Shown: piece by piece, positions 1 through 8,433 of the stretch | Layout of the letters: each line of letters begins with the position of its first letter | How positions within the stretch are numbered: position 1 is the stretch's first letter | Origin: Stenoxybacter acetivorans DSM 19021 | GTDB taxonomy: Bacteria > Pseudomonadota > Gammaproteobacteria > Burkholderiales > Neisseriaceae | Assembly: GCF_000745895.1 (NCBI RefSeq) | Contig: NZ_JQKE01000019.1 | Location: 1-43,710 of the forward strand | Direction: 5' to 3' | Length of the DNA: 43,710 nt | Position numbers and translations under genes: made by a program | The notes under the pieces: model-generated | The model's input: only the letters and a program-made list of their open reading frames with translations | Databases searched by the model: none | Told to the model about the DNA's origin: nothing

Positions 1-2
1 AT

Positions 3-332
3 CAGATTGATTGCGTATACTCGGATAACGGGACAGAATACAAGGGAACGCCGGAACATGCTTTCAAAATTGTCTGTACAGAACATCGCATCAATCAAAA
101 ATTTACCCGAGTTGCCCGCCCACAGACCAATGGTAAGGCAGAGCGGGTTATCAGGACGTTGATGCAGATGTGGCACGATAAAACACGCTTTCAGGACAGT
201 GAGCATCGAAAGCTGGAGCTAAATCGCTTCATCAACTACTACAATACGGTGAAGCCCCATAAATCACTTAACGGGGCGACACCATACGAGGTACTAGAGA
301 AATATTTTTATTTTGATGAAAAGTGTAAATAA
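3..332 (+). CDS. IS481-type transposase, C-terminal part (5' end outside window)
   Basis: An open frame enters from the left edge and ends at a TAA at 330-332, giving 109 residues of a DDE integrase-type transposase. The fragment begins with the second catalytic aspartate region (YSDNGTEYKG), continues with RPQTNGKAERV, which holds the catalytic glutamate, and ends with the NYYNTVKPHKSLNG segment typical of IS481/IS3-like rve domains. The wording resembles the IS481-family transposases common in Neisseriaceae; that family name rests on recall of the motif, not on a search. The element cuts DNA at its ends and inserts elsewhere. Its probable right terminal repeat follows at once (333-349). It lies just beyond the 3' end of gltB and points toward it. 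Confidence 0.88.
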   Translation, partial: QIDCVYSDNGTEYKGTPEHAFKIVCTEHRINQKFTRVARPQTNGKAERVIRTLMQMWHDKTRFQDSEHRKLELNRFINYYNTVKPHKSLNGATPYEVLEKYFYFDEKCK

Positions 333-349
333 CGCGGGTAATTCTTACA
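333..349. repeat. Probable terminal inverted repeat (right end) of the IS481-type element
   Basis: The 17 bases directly after the transposase stop read, on the complementary strand, TGTAAGAATTACCCGCG. The same end, with 15 of 17 bases identical, occurs at 15147-15163, just outside the start of a decayed transposase of the same type. An end beginning TGT is usual for IS481 elements. The left end and any target duplication lie outside the window. Confidence 0.7.
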
Positions 350-377
350 CCTAATCGGTTTTACTGTGGGGTAAAAT

Positions 378-412
378 ATTTCAGGTAGCCTGTAAAAAGG
401 CTGCCTGAAAAT
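378..412 (-). terminator. Terminator of gltB built from two inverted uptake sequences
   Basis: Two inverted 12-mers, at 380-391 and 398-409, form a hairpin of about 13 bp with a six-base loop, 26 bases beyond the gltB stop. The right arm is the usual AGGCTGCCTGAA. The left arm is its one-base variant AGGCTACCTGAA (read on the minus strand), so one position of the stem pairs through G-U or is mismatched, depending on the strand. A T-rich stretch follows in the minus direction. Confidence 0.65.
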
Positions 413-437
413 CATCACCGTTCTATTGCGATATTAT

Positions 438-3400
438 TTATTGGGTTACTGCGCGCAGTTCGGTTACGGTGCGGCGTTTGTGTCCCAGCAGGGCATTGAC
501 ATCATTGGCTTTGGATTTGACCAGTATAAAGCGGTCAACGTAGTTATCCCAATCACTTAAAATACGCTCGCCCAACGGGCTGCGGGTATTTTCAACGTGT
601 TCGGCAATCAGTCCGCGTAAATGTTCTTGGTGCATGGGCAGGTCAGTGATGTTTAACCCTTCGACAAGTTCGGGGTTAATGCGTTTTTTGAAGCCGCCGT
701 CTGCGTCCAATACATAGGCAAAGCCGCCGGTCATGCCCGCACCGAAGTTCACGCCGGTTTTGCCTAAGATGCACACCACGCCGCCGGTCATGTATTCACA
801 GCCGTTGTCGCCGATGCCTTCTACCACGGTGGTTGCGCCGGAATTGCGCACGGCAAAACGTTCCCCAACTTTGCCTGAAGCGAAGAGCTTGCCGCCGGTT
901 GCGCCGTAGAGGCAGGTATTGCCGGCAATGGTGGCGTTCTCGGGTTTAAATGCTGTGCCGCCGTGCGGGCGAATGACGATTTTCCCGCCCGCCATGCCTT
1001 TGCCGACGTAGTCGTTGGCATCACCGGTAAGATAGAGATTCACGCCGTTTGCCAGCCACACGCCGAGACTTTGCCCTGATGTGCCGGTGAGGCGAATATC
1101 GAAGTGCTGTTTCGGGTTGCCGCGGTTGCCGTATTTGGCGGCAATTAAGCCCGACAATGCTGCGCCGACAGAGCGGTCGGTATTGTTAATGTCAAAACTC
1201 AAATCAATATTGCCGCCGTTTTCTACGGCTGCTGCCGCTTCGCTGATAATGGCTTGATTTAAGCGGCCTTTGTCAAACGGGGGGTTGTTCTGGGTGCAAT
1301 GGCGTGCACCGCCGGCAGGTACTTTCGGTGCATACAGCAGGCGGCTTAAATCCAAAGCGGCATGTTTGGGTGTTTTGCCTTGCACCACTTCCAATAAATC
1401 GGTGCGTCCGATTAAGTCGGTGAGCTGGGATACGCCTAAGGAAGCCATGATTTCACGCACGTCTTCGGCGATGAATTTGAAGTAATTCATCACTTTTTCA
1501 GGCAGCCCGTGGAAGTGTTTGCTGCGTAGGGTATCGTCTTGGGTGGCAACGCCGGTGGCGCAATTGTTTAAATGGCAAATTCGCAGATAGCGGCAGCCCA
1601 ATGCCACCATAGGACCTGTGCCGAAGCCAAAACTTTCCGCGCCCAAAATCGCGGCTTTAATGATATCCAAACCTGTTTTTAAACCGCCGTCCACTTGTAG
1701 GCGAACTTTATGGCGCAGGTTGTTTTCCACCAAGGCTTGCTGTGCTTCTGCCAAGCCCAGTTCCCACGGGCTGCCGGCATATTTGACGCTGGTAAGCGGG
1801 CTGGCACCGGTGCCGCCGTCGTAACCGGAGATGGTGATTAAATCGGCATACGCTTTGGTTACGCCAGTGGCAATCGTGCCGACACCGGGCAGGGAAACCA
1901 GTTTCACTGAAATCAGTGCGCGCGGATTGATTTGTTTTAAGTCAAAGATTAATTGCGCCAAGTCTTCGATGGAATAAATATCGTGGTGCGGCGGCGGTGA
2001 AATCAGGGTAGCACCGGGAACGGAAAAACGCAGCTGGGCAATATACGGGGTAACTTTGTCGCCGGGTAATTGCCCGCCTTCACCCGGTTTCGCACCTTGT
2101 GCTACTTTAATTTGAATGACATCTGCACTCATCAAATAGGCAGGTGTTACCCCAAAACGCCCTGATGCCACTTGTTTGATTCGGGATACTTTTTCTGTGC
2201 CGTAACGTTTCGGATCTTCGCCGCCCTCGCCGGAATTGGAATAACCGCCCAAGCGGTTCATGGCAATTGCCAAAGATTCGTGCGCTTCAGGGCTGAGCGC
2301 GCCGATGGACATGGCGGCGCTGTCAAAGCGCGGAAATAATTTATCGGCAGCTTCTACTTCAGATAATGCAATGGCTTGGCGGTTTTCGGTTTTCAAACGC
2401 AGTAAATCGCGCAGAGCGGTGATTGGGCGGGTGTTTACCGCATTGGCATACAGGCGGTATTTGCTGTAATCGCCTGAATTAACGGCTGCCTGAAGGGTAT
2501 TCACCACTTCGGGGTTGTAGGCGTGGTATTCGCCTTGCGGCTTATGTTTCAGGAAGCCGCCCGCATCTAGGGGTTTGCTTTTTTGCCATGCCGCTTTATG
2601 AAATTGGTGCAAATCGTTTGCCAATTCAGCGAAATTTGCGCCTTTAATGCGGCTGACCATGCCTTTGAAACACAAATCCATAACTTCATCACCAAAGCCT
2701 ACCGCTTCAAACAGGCGTGCGCCGCGATAAGAAGAAATGGTGGAGATGCCCATTTTAGAAATGATTTTGTATAAGCCTTTGTTGATGCCGTTGCGGAAAT
2801 TGGTGGTTACCACACGCAGGGGCTTGGTAATCGCGCCAATGTTTACCATGTGCGCTAAACTTTCATACGCCAAATACGGATACACGGCGGTTGCACCCAA
2901 GCCGATTAATACCGCAAAGTGATGCGGATCGCGGGCGGAGGCGGTTTCGATGATGATGTTGGCGTCCAAGCGCAAGTTGGTTTCCACCAAACGCTGGTGA
3001 ATGGCACCAACGGACAAAGGGGCGGGGATTTGAATCAAATCGCGCCCGATTTTGCGGTCGGACACCACCAGCAATACTGCGCCGCTGCGCACGGCGGCTT
3101 CTGCTTCGTCTGCCAATTTGGTAATGGCTTCTTTCAGGGAGCTTTCATTGGGGTGGTAAATGGCTTCCAGATGGCGGTGTTTATAGTGTTCCTGCGGCAA
3201 TTTCATCAATTGCACCATATCAGAATAGAGCAATACCGGTGATTTAAAATTCACGCGGTGCGACATGCCTTCGGCTTCAAAGAACACGCTCATTTCACGG
3301 CCGATACTGGTGGTGAGGCTCATTACATGTGCTTCGCGCAGGGGGTCGATCGGTGGATTGGTTACTTGCGCAAAATATTGGCGGAAATAGTCATATACCA

Positions 3401-4904
3401 AACGCGGGCGTTCAGACAGCACGGCAAATGGGGTATCGTCGCCCATAGAACCAACGGCTTCCTGACCGTTTTCGCCCAATATGCGCAATACGCTTTCCAT
3501 TTCCTCTTGGTTGTAGCCGAATTGTTTTTGGAATACTGCCAAATCATCAGATGAAAAACTGGCTTCGCCTACTTGATCGTCGGGCAATTGCTCAAACGGA
3601 ATCAGCGGCAAAACGTTTTTGTTAAGCCATTCACGGTAGGGGTGGCGTGCTTTTAATTCTTGGCTGATGGTATCGGAGTGCAAAATCTTGCCTTCGCGGG
3701 TGTCAATAACCAATAATTCGCCCGGACCGACACGTCCTTTTTCCAGCACTTCATCGGGCGCGTAATCCCAAATACCAACTTCGGAAGCAATGGTGATTAA
3801 ATGATCTTGGGTGATGACGTAACGCGCAGGGCGCAAACCGTTGCGATCCAGATTGCAGGCGGCGTAACGCCCGTCGCTCAGCACGATGCCCGCCGGTCCG
3901 TCCCATGGCTCCATGTGCATGGAGTTGAAATCGTAGAAAGCGCGCAAGTCTGCGTCCATATCGGGGTTGTTTTGCCATGCCGGCGGTACAAGCAGGCGCA
4001 TGGCGCGAAAAATATCCATGCCGCCGCTGACAAACACTTCCAGCATATTGTCCAATGAGCTGGAGTCTGAGCCGGTTTCATTAACAAACGGCGCGGCATC
4101 TTGCAAATCGGGAATCAATGGTGTGCGGTATTTGTAACCCCGCGCCCGCGCCCAGCCGCGATTGCCGGAAATGGTGTTGATTTCACCGTTGTGTGCCAAA
4201 TAGCGAAACGGTTGCGCCAGTTGCCAGCGCGGTAAGGTGTTGGTGGAAAACCGTTGGTGGAATAAACAAATGGCGGATTGCATGCGCAGATCTGCTAAAT
4301 CCGAATAAAACTTGGGCAGGTCTTTGGGCATGCACAAACCTTTGTAAATGGTGGTTTGATTGGACAGGCTGCAAATATAGAAATCACGGTGATTGATGCG
4401 TTTTTCGATGCGGCGGCGGGTCATAAATAAGCGGCGTTCCAAATCGCGCGGCAGCCAGCCGCTGGGTGCATTCACAAATACTTGGCGAATGTGCGGCATG
4501 TCTGCCAAGGCGATTTCACCCAATATCGCCGGATTGGTCGGTACTTCGCGCCACCACGCTATGTGCAAGGTTTCACGCGTCAATTCTTCCTCAATGATGC
4601 TGACATATTCTTGCATCAGCGCATCGTCTTGCGGCAGAAAAATCATGCCTACGGCGAAATTTTTTGCCAAATTGATGCCGGCTTCTTCCGCAATTGCCTG
4701 AAAAAAAGTTTTCGGCATTTGCATTAACAAGCCGCAGCCATCGCCGGTTTTGCCGTCGGACAAAATCGCGCCGCGGTGCTGCATGCGCGATAAACCCAAA
4801 ATGGCGGTGCGCACCACTTTGTGGCTGGGTTCGCCGCCGATATTGGCAATTAAGCCAAAGCCGCAGTTTTCTTTTTCTAATGTGCGGTCATAAAGTTTGG
4901 TCAT
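438..4904 (-). CDS. gltB: Glutamate synthase [NADPH] large (alpha) subunit
   Basis: GltB converts glutamine and 2-oxoglutarate to two glutamates, in complex with the NADPH-oxidising GltD subunit. I place the start at the ATG ending at 4904: a GGAG box lies about 9 bases upstream, and the protein is then 1488 aa, the usual size. The longer frame up to 5012 has no such signal. This start leaves a 13-residue propeptide before Cys14 (motif CGFG), the N-terminal nucleophile of the glutaminase domain. A central domain follows, then the FMN-binding synthase domain. Cys1104, Cys1110 and Cys1115 (CX5CX4C) are the 3Fe-4S ligands. The C-terminal part is rich in glycine (GXGXG domain). No gltD is visible: the space downstream holds a terminator and an insertion-sequence end, so gltD is either beyond that element or elsewhere. 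Confidence 0.97.
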   Translation of the reverse strand: MTKLYDRTLEKENCGFGLIANIGGEPSHKVVRTAILGLSRMQHRGAILSDGKTGDGCGLLMQMPKTFFQAIAEEAGINLAKNFAVGMIFLPQDDALMQEYVSIIEEELTRETLHIAWWREVPTNPAILGEIALADMPHIRQVFVNAPSGWLPRDLERRLFMTRRRIEKRINHRDFYICSLSNQTTIYKGLCMPKDLPKFYSDLADLRMQSAICLFHQRFSTNTLPRWQLAQPFRYLAHNGEINTISGNRGWARARGYKYRTPLIPDLQDAAPFVNETGSDSSSLDNMLEVFVSGGMDIFRAMRLLVPPAWQNNPDMDADLRAFYDFNSMHMEPWDGPAGIVLSDGRYAACNLDRNGLRPARYVITQDHLITIASEVGIWDYAPDEVLEKGRVGPGELLVIDTREGKILHSDTISQELKARHPYREWLNKNVLPLIPFEQLPDDQVGEASFSSDDLAVFQKQFGYNQEEMESVLRILGENGQEAVGSMGDDTPFAVLSERPRLVYDYFRQYFAQVTNPPIDPLREAHVMSLTTSIGREMSVFFEAEGMSHRVNFKSPVLLYSDMVQLMKLPQEHYKHRHLEAIYHPNESSLKEAITKLADEAEAAVRSGAVLLVVSDRKIGRDLIQIPAPLSVGAIHQRLVETNLRLDANIIIETASARDPHHFAVLIGLGATAVYPYLAYESLAHMVNIGAITKPLRVVTTNFRNGINKGLYKIISKMGISTISSYRGARLFEAVGFGDEVMDLCFKGMVSRIKGANFAELANDLHQFHKAAWQKSKPLDAGGFLKHKPQGEYHAYNPEVVNTLQAAVNSGDYSKYRLYANAVNTRPITALRDLLRLKTENRQAIALSEVEAADKLFPRFDSAAMSIGALSPEAHESLAIAMNRLGGYSNSGEGGEDPKRYGTEKVSRIKQVASGRFGVTPAYLMSADVIQIKVAQGAKPGEGGQLPGDKVTPYIAQLRFSVPGATLISPPPHHDIYSIEDLAQLIFDLKQINPRALISVKLVSLPGVGTIATGVTKAYADLITISGYDGGTGASPLTSVKYAGSPWELGLAEAQQALVENNLRHKVRLQVDGGLKTGLDIIKAAILGAESFGFGTGPMVALGCRYLRICHLNNCATGVATQDDTLRSKHFHGLPEKVMNYFKFIAEDVREIMASLGVSQLTDLIGRTDLLEVVQGKTPKHAALDLSRLLYAPKVPAGGARHCTQNNPPFDKGRLNQAIISEAAAAVENGGNIDLSFDINNTDRSVGAALSGLIAAKYGNRGNPKQHFDIRLTGTSGQSLGVWLANGVNLYLTGDANDYVGKGMAGGKIVIRPHGGTAFKPENATIAGNTCLYGATGGKLFASGKVGERFAVRNSGATTVVEGIGDNGCEYMTGGVVCILGKTGVNFGAGMTGGFAYVLDADGGFKKRINPELVEGLNITDLPMHQEHLRGLIAEHVENTRSPLGERILSDWDNYVDRFILVKSKANDVNALLGHKRRTVTELRAVTQ

Positions 4905-5100
4905 GGGGTAATCTCCGAAAAATGGTGCAGGTAGTGGGTTTGTTGTTTGGTTAATCCGTATTCCTATTTGCTTTTTTGCTTTTGCCGGCAGGGCGGCTTC
5001 ATCGGGAAACAAATGAGAATAGGGATTGCTTTCTTCGTTGTTGTACGGCTGCCTGAAAAATATTCATGAAGTGAGCGCGTAAGGACGTTAAAATATAAAA

Positions 5101-5109
5101 ATTATAGCA
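5101..5109 (-). promoter_or_regulatory. Extended -10 promoter candidate for gltB
   Basis: On the minus strand this reads TGCTATAAT, a full extended -10 element (TGN plus a perfect TATAAT), which often works without a -35 box. Transcription would begin near 5094 and leave a leader of about 190 bases before the gltB ATG. That leader contains an 11/12 uptake sequence near 5046. The call is by inspection. Confidence 0.45.
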
Positions 5110-5203
5110 TTGCGTCAAAATTTTTTTACCAGGTGTAAGGTAAATCTTTTGAATGTGTTACATTACGGGTGTGGTTGGTGTGTTTTGTTGGAGGAAACAG
5201 ATT

Positions 5204-5617
5204 ATGTATTGGGCAATTGCAGCGGTGTTGGTATTTGTGGCTGAAATGTTTGTTGGTACGTTTTATTTGTTGGTGGTGAGCGCGTCTTTGCTCAGTGCCG
5301 GACTGGCTGAATGGTTGTTCGGTACTTCGTTAGCAGTGAATTTATTAATTGCTTCTTTGTTTTCGGTGCTGGGTATTGTGCTGGTGCGCCGTTGGTCTGC
5401 ACAATGGCGTAAACGGCAGCGGCAAGTGTCTGCTGATGACCCTGATTTGGGACAAACTGTGTTGCTGGAAAAGGCAATCAACGGTGATTTGTGGCAGGTG
5501 CGCTATCGCGGGACACAATGGCAAGGACGCATTCAGGGTGTTGTATCGGCAGGGACTTATGTGCAGATTGTCGGCAAAGAGGGCAGTTGCTTGTTACTGG
5601 CGCGGCTGCCTGAATAA
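5204..5617 (+). CDS. NfeD-like membrane protein
   Basis: The product is 137 aa. Two or three hydrophobic helices fill the first 70 residues (from MYWAIAAVLVFVAEMF) and are followed by a basic linker and a small beta-rich domain, the OB-fold of short NfeD proteins (YbbK type). Family members pair with SPFH-domain proteins in membrane microdomain or quality-control complexes. The start is chosen because GGAGGA (5190-5195) sits 8 bases before the ATG at 5204; an upstream in-frame ATG at 5153 has no such site. The gene is followed 23 bases later by a stomatin-like gene, the classic nfeD-slipin pair. The exact cellular role is unknown. Confidence 0.88.
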   Translation: MYWAIAAVLVFVAEMFVGTFYLLVVSASLLSAGLAEWLFGTSLAVNLLIASLFSVLGIVLVRRWSAQWRKRQRQVSADDPDLGQTVLLEKAINGDLWQVRYRGTQWQGRIQGVVSAGTYVQIVGKEGSCLLLARLPE

Positions 5618-5640
5618 TCACTTAATCGGGAGTAATTAAA

Positions 5641-6582
5641 ATGGAATTGATGTTGTTGATTTTTGTTGCCATAGGTGTATTTGGTTTTATGGCATATAAG
5701 ATAGTGCCGCAGCAAGAGGCGTATGTGGTGGAACGTTTTGGTAAATACAATAAAACGCTGACACCGGGTTTGCGTTTTATTGTGCCGCTTATGGACAGAA
5801 TTGCCTATAAACACACACTTAAAGAAATTCCGATGGATGTGCCCAGCCAAGTGTGCATCACTCGCGACAATACCCAGCTGACCGTGGACGGCATTATTTA
5901 TTTTCAGGTAACCGATCCATCACTGGCGTCGTATGGCTCCAGTAATTATGTGGTGGCGATTACTCAATTGGCACAAACCACTTTGCGTTCAGTGATTGGG
6001 CGCATGGAATTGGATAAAACCTTTGAAGAGCGTGATGACATCAACCGCACGGTGGTGGCTGCTTTAGATGAAGCGGCGGTATCGTGGGGGGTGAAAGTAT
6101 TGCGTTATGAGATCAAAGACTTGGTCCCGCCGCAAGAGATTTTGCGTTCCATGCAGGCACAAATCACCGCTGAACGTGAAAAGCGTGCCCGCATTGCTCA
6201 ATCAGAGGGTTTGCGGCAAGAGCAAATTAACTTGGCATCGGGGCAGCGTGAGGCTGATATTCAAAAATCAGAGGGTGAGGCGCAAGCGGCGATTAATGAA
6301 TCCAACGGTGAAAAAGTAGCACAAATTAACCGCGCCCAAGGGGAAGCCGAAGCCCTGCGCTTGGTGGCGCAAGCATCTGCCGAAGCCATTCGGGTGGTGG
6401 CTGAAGCGGTTCGTATGCCAGGCGGCAGTGAAGCGGTTAATTTGAAAGTGGCAGAACAATATGTGGAAGCATTCGGTAAACTGGCAAAAGAAGGCAATAC
6501 CTTGATTATGCCTGCTAATATTGCCGATATCGGCGGCTTGGTCAGCGCAGGTTTACAGATTGTTAAAGGGCAAAAATCGTAG
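5641..6582 (+). CDS. SPFH/Band 7 family protein (QmcA/paraslipin type)
   Basis: The product is 313 aa with one N-terminal membrane helix (about residues 1-20). A Band 7/SPFH domain follows; VVERFGKYNKTLTPGLRFIVP and the VPPQEI region are characteristic of stomatin-like proteins. Next comes a long alanine- and glutamate-rich stretch (about residues 175-250) that should form a coiled coil used for oligomer rings. In E. coli QmcA is a membrane-anchored partner of quality-control machinery, but its precise function is unsettled. It is preceded by GGGAG and is co-transcribed with the NfeD-like gene. A perfect hairpin terminator follows at 6690-6725. Confidence 0.92.
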   Translation: MELMLLIFVAIGVFGFMAYKIVPQQEAYVVERFGKYNKTLTPGLRFIVPLMDRIAYKHTLKEIPMDVPSQVCITRDNTQLTVDGIIYFQVTDPSLASYGSSNYVVAITQLAQTTLRSVIGRMELDKTFEERDDINRTVVAALDEAAVSWGVKVLRYEIKDLVPPQEILRSMQAQITAEREKRARIAQSEGLRQEQINLASGQREADIQKSEGEAQAAINESNGEKVAQINRAQGEAEALRLVAQASAEAIRVVAEAVRMPGGSEAVNLKVAEQYVEAFGKLAKEGNTLIMPANIADIGGLVSAGLQIVKGQKS

Positions 6583-6689
6583 TTTAGTCAGCATTATTCA
6601 GCGAAAACAGGGAAGAGTTGCTTAAATTGGGCTGGCTGAAAATAAACGCATCAATCGTATGAAATCCATGAAAATCTTGATTGGATAAC

Positions 6690-6725
6690 AGGCTGCCTGA
6701 AAGCCGGTGGTTTTTCAGGCAGCCT
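6690..6725 (+). terminator. Terminator made of two inverted simDUS copies (after the slipin gene)
   Basis: AGGCTGCCTGAAA at 6690-6702 is exactly complementary to 6713-6725, giving a 13-bp perfect stem and a 10-base loop, followed by a T-rich stretch. Paired uptake sequences as terminators are established in Neisseriaceae. Confidence 0.75.
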
Positions 6726-6859
6726 TGATTCTTTATTATTGTAGATTTGCCGGCAAAGTATTGTTTATTATGGCAGATAAAGAAACGGTGCAAGATCATT
6801 TGTAGTGGGTTATGCGTGTAAAATATGGCAAGTTCAATTGATTTTGTGAAAGCGAAACA

Positions 6860-7216
6860 ATGAATTATCCTTGGCTTGATGAGTACTGTTTAGCAAAACA
6901 AGGCTCGGTGAAAGAATATAAAGAAGCGTGGAACGCGGTAAGGTATTTGGTGGGCGGGAAAATGTTTGCTTTGCTGGGCAACGACAATACAGGCAGACCA
7001 ATAATAACGCTGAAATTGATGCCTACAGACGGCGATTTTCTTCGTAAGCAATTTAAGGATATTGTACCCGGCTACTACATGAATAAGGTTCATTGGAATT
7101 CAGTCTATCTTGATGGTTCTATAGCCGATGATGTCTTACGTGAAATGATTGATAAATCTTACGCGATACTTTTCACAACGCTGACAAAAAAAATTCAGCA
7201 GCAAATCACGCAATGA
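6860..7216 (+). CDS. MmcQ/YjbR family protein
   Basis: The product is 118 aa and fits the MmcQ/YjbR fold: an opening PWLDEYCLAKQGS segment, then KMFALLG, then LKLMPTDGDFLRKQF, and a W-N-S-V-Y-L-DGS element before a C-terminal helix (MIDKSYAILFTTL). These proteins resemble the CyaY-like double-wing fold and are annotated as DNA-binding-like; no specific function is established. The ribosome site is weak (GAAAG about 9 bases upstream). It stands alone between the slipin terminator and an unexplained stretch. Confidence 0.85.
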   Translation: MNYPWLDEYCLAKQGSVKEYKEAWNAVRYLVGGKMFALLGNDNTGRPIITLKLMPTDGDFLRKQFKDIVPGYYMNKVHWNSVYLDGSIADDVLREMIDKSYAILFTTLTKKIQQQITQ

Positions 7217-7580
7217 TTTTACTGCTTTAATCGGCGGACAAGAAACACCGCGTGGCAGTTGATGTTGTTTGTCTAAAAGTAAGGCACATAACTTGGCGGC
7301 GATTTTGATGATGAGTCATCAGAGTCGTTGTTTTCATTTCTCAAAAATGAAACTTGAAACACATGTTACTGCCTCGTTTTTTGGCAGATGACATCAATTC
7401 GGCGGTTATCGTTCATGTATCAGAACTTTATGCCGCGCAAGAGCGATGCTGCGAACCATACCGCAATCGGCGTAAATCGTTTACACTTTCGCTTTCTGCT
7501 TCTTCAAGGGCTTTTAACGCCATATCATTATTAAGTGTCAGTGATGCTGGGCAAGGTTATACTAACATGTGAGAAATAGT
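7217..7580. other. Gene-free stretch with possible relic coding on the minus strand
   Basis: No convincing gene fills these 364 bases. A hairpin with 8-bp arms (TTTCATTT 7332-7339, AAATGAAA 7345-7352) is present but lacks a T run. On the minus strand, roughly 7555-7430, a frame reads MALKALEEAESESVNDLRRL followed by an early stop. Its composition looks like protein-coding sequence, but I cannot match it to a family. The plus-strand frame 7354-7572 has no ribosome site and a composition unlike a protein. This may be the debris of a lost gene. Confidence 0.3.
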
Positions 7581-7991
7581 ATGACAGCAATGGATGTGTA
7601 CACCAAGATAGGCTATGGTTTGTTTTTATTTTGGATAATTGACGATTTCTTCTTCAGGAGGGGAAGTATCGTATGTACTTTTGTAAGCGATTATTCTGAA
7701 AATATAAAAATAACGAAAACAGTCTATGTGTATCTAAGTTTGGTTATCCATTATTTCATCGTATTTACAGATTTAGGTGTTATTGTAGATGTGAATATAG
7801 CCTGTTTAATTTTTGGGGTGTTTGCAGCTCTGTTTTCTTGGAGAATAATGATCAATATATTGCTTATGACTGTGGCAAGAAATATCGGAAATTATTATGT
7901 TTTTTTAGGTTTTATGGCTATTCTTTGGCCTATGGCGATTACTTTTAGAGCCTCTGTAAATAAATTTTTATATAAATACATCAGGCTATAA
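7581..7991 (+). CDS. Hypothetical membrane protein, AT-rich, family unknown
   Basis: The product is 136 aa from the ATG at 7581, or 140 aa from 7569; neither start has a strong ribosome site, though GAGA lies before 7581. Four strongly hydrophobic stretches suggest a four-helix inner-membrane protein: residues ~8-22 (GYGLFLFWIIDDFFF), ~48-66, ~70-90 and ~105-125. Codons are rich in A and T compared with the flanking housekeeping genes, and the gene sits in a poorly organised stretch, which hints at recent acquisition. I do not recognise the family and give no function. Confidence 0.5.
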   Translation: MTAMDVYTKIGYGLFLFWIIDDFFFRRGSIVCTFVSDYSENIKITKTVYVYLSLVIHYFIVFTDLGVIVDVNIACLIFGVFAALFSWRIMINILLMTVARNIGNYYVFLGFMAILWPMAITFRASVNKFLYKYIRL

Positions 7992-8097
7992 AATTATATG
8001 AATATAATACAAAGAAATTGCCGACATAAGCTGCCTGAAATAAGGGTAGCCGATCTTTGGCAGAATCAATACGTTCAATTTACTCGGAATGCTGACG

Positions 8098-8430
8098 ATG
8101 AAAATTATCTACACTTTAATTAAGCTGCTTATTTTAATTGCTTTTATTTTACTGGCAGTAAGCAATACTCAAAACACGGCGTTTCACTATCTGCCCGATC
8201 AAGGCTTTGAATTGCCTTTGATTGTTTTGATGCTCATCTTTTTTGTATTGGGTGCGGTTGTGGGTGTTTTTTCCATGTTTGGCAGATTATTGTCCTTACG
8301 CGGTGAGGTAAACCGTTTAAAGCGAGAAGCAAAAAAACAAAGCAAAGAATTGTCAAATACTGCCGCCAATCAATCCGATACGGCAATTTCAACCGTGCCT
8401 GTTGCTGCCGTTAATCAAACCGAGGGGTAA
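8098..8430 (+). CDS. lapA: LapA family protein (lipopolysaccharide assembly protein A)
   Basis: The product is 110 aa with two N-terminal transmembrane helices (about residues 4-22 and 40-62) and a basic, coiled cytoplasmic tail. The SNTQNTAFHYLPD loop followed by a second helix is the layout of LapA (YciS, DUF1049). In E. coli LapA works beside LapB in controlling LPS synthesis. I take the ATG at 8098, with GGA at 8086-8088 nine bases upstream, rather than the ATG at 8089. The next gene, lapB, starts 3 bases after its stop, so the two are translated together. Confidence 0.85.
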   Translation: MKIIYTLIKLLILIAFILLAVSNTQNTAFHYLPDQGFELPLIVLMLIFFVLGAVVGVFSMFGRLLSLRGEVNRLKREAKKQSKELSNTAANQSDTAISTVPVAAVNQTEG

Positions 8431-8433
8431 TCG

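Noticed and set aside
2919-3554. Plus-strand ORFs of about 100 aa antisense to gltB
   Set aside because: They are complements of gltB codons, rich in His, Phe and Gly as expected for antisense frames, and lack start signals.
7354-7572. 72-aa plus-strand ORF
   Set aside because: No ribosome site, protein-unlike composition, and the opposite strand looks more like former coding sequence.
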